Source: Clostridia bacterium
GTDB taxonomy: Bacteria; Bacillota; Clostridia; UBA1381
Assembly (NCBI GenBank): GCA_900751885.1
Contig: CAADTH010000029.1
Location: 77,021-141,020, forward strand
Length of the DNA: 64,000 nucleotides
Reading direction: 5' to 3'
Positions within the stretch are counted from its first letter, which is position 1; each line of letters opens with the position of its first letter. Shown piece by piece: positions 62,467 through 64,000 of the stretch. The notes under the pieces were generated by a model that saw only the letters and a program-made list of their open reading frames with translations, was not told the origin of the DNA and made no database searches. The position numbers were made by a program, and so were the translations under genes.

Positions 62467-62783
62467 ATATTTTTACGCTGCAATACGAAAAACTTCCCAT
62501 CAGAAACAAGTTCCTGACAGGAAGTTTTCCTGATCATGTGATTGATACATTCTACATAAAAAAATATAAACAGATAAAATTTTTAAGTTTAGAGAGAGAC
62601 AGTTACAATATCTATATCTCTTTATGTATTTGTATGTTATCATTATTATATGAAAAATATCATCCACAAACAAGAAAGAATCTTATAAATTTTAAAAAAT
62701 TCTATCAAAATATTCTTATTTTTCATTGTGTGCCGTCCGAAATCATGATATAATTTAGAAGATAGGAATGATTTTAAAAGGAG
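62467..62783. other. Intergenic region between divergent GH2 and AraC genes
   Basis: No gene is seen. It holds a hairpin (AAAACTTCC 62489-62497 with GGAAGTTTT 62520-62528) that on the minus strand is followed by T5 and lies in the GH2 leader, a possible minus-strand TAGAAT -10 at 62549-62554, a very A/T-rich stretch, and the AraC promoter. Confidence 0.6.
62726..62754 (+). promoter_or_regulatory. Promoter of the AraC-family regulator gene
   Basis: TTGTGT (62726-62731), 17 bp, TGATATAAT (-10 at 62749-62754), 41 bp before the likely start. Confidence 0.7.
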
Positions 62784-62795
62784 ATGATGAATTAT

Positions 62796-63665
62796 ATGAA
62801 GGACTCAATTTTTTATGCTCCTCATCATCGCTTCGGCATCGGACTTCTAGAATACCATACTGCGCATTCTATGAAACGCCCCCATTACCATGACGCCTAT
62901 GAATTTTATCTCCAGCTTGAGGGAGAACGCTATATTCTATTTCATGAGAATTGCTATAAACTCAAAAAAGGTGACCTTGCAGTCATTGATCCGTATGTGC
63001 TGCATATTACCGAAAGCAGAGAATCCACATACGCAAAGCGGTATCTTATGAATATGTATGCACCACTTATGACAAATCTTCTGACCGAACGCGAACTTGA
63101 TTCCCTTTTGTCAAAGATACATACTGGGGTCATTCATCTTGACGATAAACAGCTGGATTATGCCACTCATATTTTTTATACAATCAATGAATTTTTCCAG
63201 CGCACCGACCAGCTTAGCACAAAACTACTATATTCCGCAACCTTTCAGCTCTTGGACTTTTTAAGCCATTTAAAGCTATCTCCAGCCATTTATGATGATT
63301 CCAATATCAATAAAGCAGTGATTAAAGCGCTTGATTACGTCCAGAATCATTATATGGACAATATTACACTTGATTTTATATCAGATTATGTAAACATGAG
63401 TAAATCTAACTTTTGCCTTATGTTCCACAAATCAGTCGGTGAAACATTTATCCAATATCTGAATCATATTAGAATTTCTCACGTGCACAGGCTTCTTGCC
63501 GAAACGGATTTAAAAGTATATAAAATCGCGGAACGTACTGGTTTTTCCACTGCGTCATATATGACCTCTGTGTTTCGACAAATTAATGGAATCTCTCCCA
63601 ATGAATTCCGAAAGATTCAGAAAGATTCTTCTTTATACAAATTTTCAGAAGGTTCTGCAATATAA
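62796..63665 (+). CDS. AraC-family transcriptional regulator
   Basis: About 289 residues. The N-terminal cupin-like sensor (about 1-140) has RPHYHDAYEFYLQLEG and LKKGDLAVIDPYVLHIT, typical of sugar-sensing AraC regulators. The C-terminal double helix-turn-helix (about 185-285) has NITLDFISDYVNMSKSNFCLMFHKSVGETFIQYLNHIRI and VYKIAERTGFSTASYMTSVFRQINGISPNEFRK. It is divergent from the GH2 gene and probably controls it, with a carbohydrate as signal. AAAAGGAG is followed by ATGs at 62784, 62787 and 62796; only the last leaves room for a ribosome site. Confidence 0.92.
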   Translation: MKDSIFYAPHHRFGIGLLEYHTAHSMKRPHYHDAYEFYLQLEGERYILFHENCYKLKKGDLAVIDPYVLHITESRESTYAKRYLMNMYAPLMTNLLTERELDSLLSKIHTGVIHLDDKQLDYATHIFYTINEFFQRTDQLSTKLLYSATFQLLDFLSHLKLSPAIYDDSNINKAVIKALDYVQNHYMDNITLDFISDYVNMSKSNFCLMFHKSVGETFIQYLNHIRISHVHRLLAETDLKVYKIAERTGFSTASYMTSVFRQINGISPNEFRKIQKDSSLYKFSEGSAI

Positions 63666-64000
63666 TCGCATTTTGCTGACACAAATAAAAATTTATGCAA
63701 AAAGCACAGACAGATTAGGATTGGCAGATAAAAAGGTAATCTTGTGAGCTGATTAAAAAGGTCATATTCATAACCGCTGACACCTGATGCCTGTTCACTT
63801 CCAGCTGGCAGCAGCTCGGAACTCAGCTGTCCGTCCGCTGCATTCCCGAATGCAAGTATTTGCTGGCATGTCTGGTTTCCATTCGGGTCGTAATAGTACC
63901 GCGTCGATTCCGTGCCGGTCTGCGCCTGCTTCGATTCCTGTAGAAGACGGTTGTTTTTGTCATAGGTATAGCTTGTTGTGTACGTTTCGGCTCCCGTCAC
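63617..64000 (-). pseudogene. Truncated RHS/YD-repeat protein
   Basis: The frame enters from the right edge with YD repeats: TSYTYDKNNRLLQESKQ, STRYYYDPNGNQT, GYEYDLFNQLTR. These belong to RHS/YD-repeat proteins, large secreted or contact-dependent toxins. Right after NQLTR (about 63740) similarity stops and the frame runs on into unrelated hydrophobic sequence, ending 49 bp inside the AraC gene on the other strand. No RHS core boundary or toxin domain is seen. I read it as a 3'-truncated remnant; the main part lies outside the window. Confidence 0.75.

Overview
The window reads as chromosomal DNA of a Gram-positive anaerobe of the Clostridia, probably an intestinal plant-polysaccharide user. 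The reasons are strong AGGAGG-type ribosome sites with TTGACA/TATAAT promoters, SLH-domain surface proteins with the pyruvyl transferase CsaB that anchors such proteins, an ECF vitamin transporter, a PPi-type phosphofructokinase, FeoA/FeoB with a DtxR-family regulator, and several glycosidases and pectin-type esterases. I cannot name the species. No rRNA, tRNA or CRISPR array was found.

Layout. 1-8,083: purF (cut by the left edge), a beta-propeller protein resembling oligogalacturonate lyases, copper genes copZ-copA with a possible attenuator between them, a zinc-ribbon protein, and aroF-pheA. 8,084-10,799: a GH1 glycosidase followed by an NSS-family transporter. 10,818-20,127: a cell-wall polymer operon (glycosyltransferase, csaB, murJ-type flippase, O-antigen ligase-like polymerase, second glycosyltransferase, two DUF4330 proteins, second NSS transporter). 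20,158-25,711: a solitary radical SAM protein, a secreted serine hydrolase, a lone phage/ICE-type integrase and about 1 kb of AT-rich noncoding DNA. 25,765-29,468: PPi-phosphofructokinase and a GH35 beta-galactosidase. 29,519-34,663: a two-component system with a MacB-like ABC exporter. 34,819-38,638: a heterodimeric ABC exporter preceded by a promoter, a 15-codon leader peptide and a terminator, which is the arrangement of ribosome-controlled attenuation. 38,746-42,545: the feo iron operon with GTTAG-N6-CTAAC operators, a divergent DtxR-family regulator and, between them, a tandem array of three hairpin units with a 103-104 bp period. 42,576-51,753: an operon led by a cobalamin riboswitch that encodes two large DUF4430/alpha-toroid surface proteins, a DUF4430 lipoprotein and a complete ECF transporter. 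51,789-64,000: a 2,388-residue secreted protein with a GDSL esterase domain at each end, a GH2 glycosidase with a copper-amine-oxidase-N-like tail, a divergent AraC regulator and the remnant of an RHS protein.

The most striking system is the cobalamin operon. Its surface proteins combine the two folds of human transcobalamin and intrinsic factor (an alpha/alpha toroid and a DUF4430 beta domain). One copy is anchored to the wall by three SLH domains, one looks released, and one DUF4430 domain sits on a lipoprotein next to the ECF transporter. This suggests a staged relay of corrinoid from the environment through the wall to the membrane. The hairpin array beside feo and the leader peptide of the ABC exporter are the next best leads.
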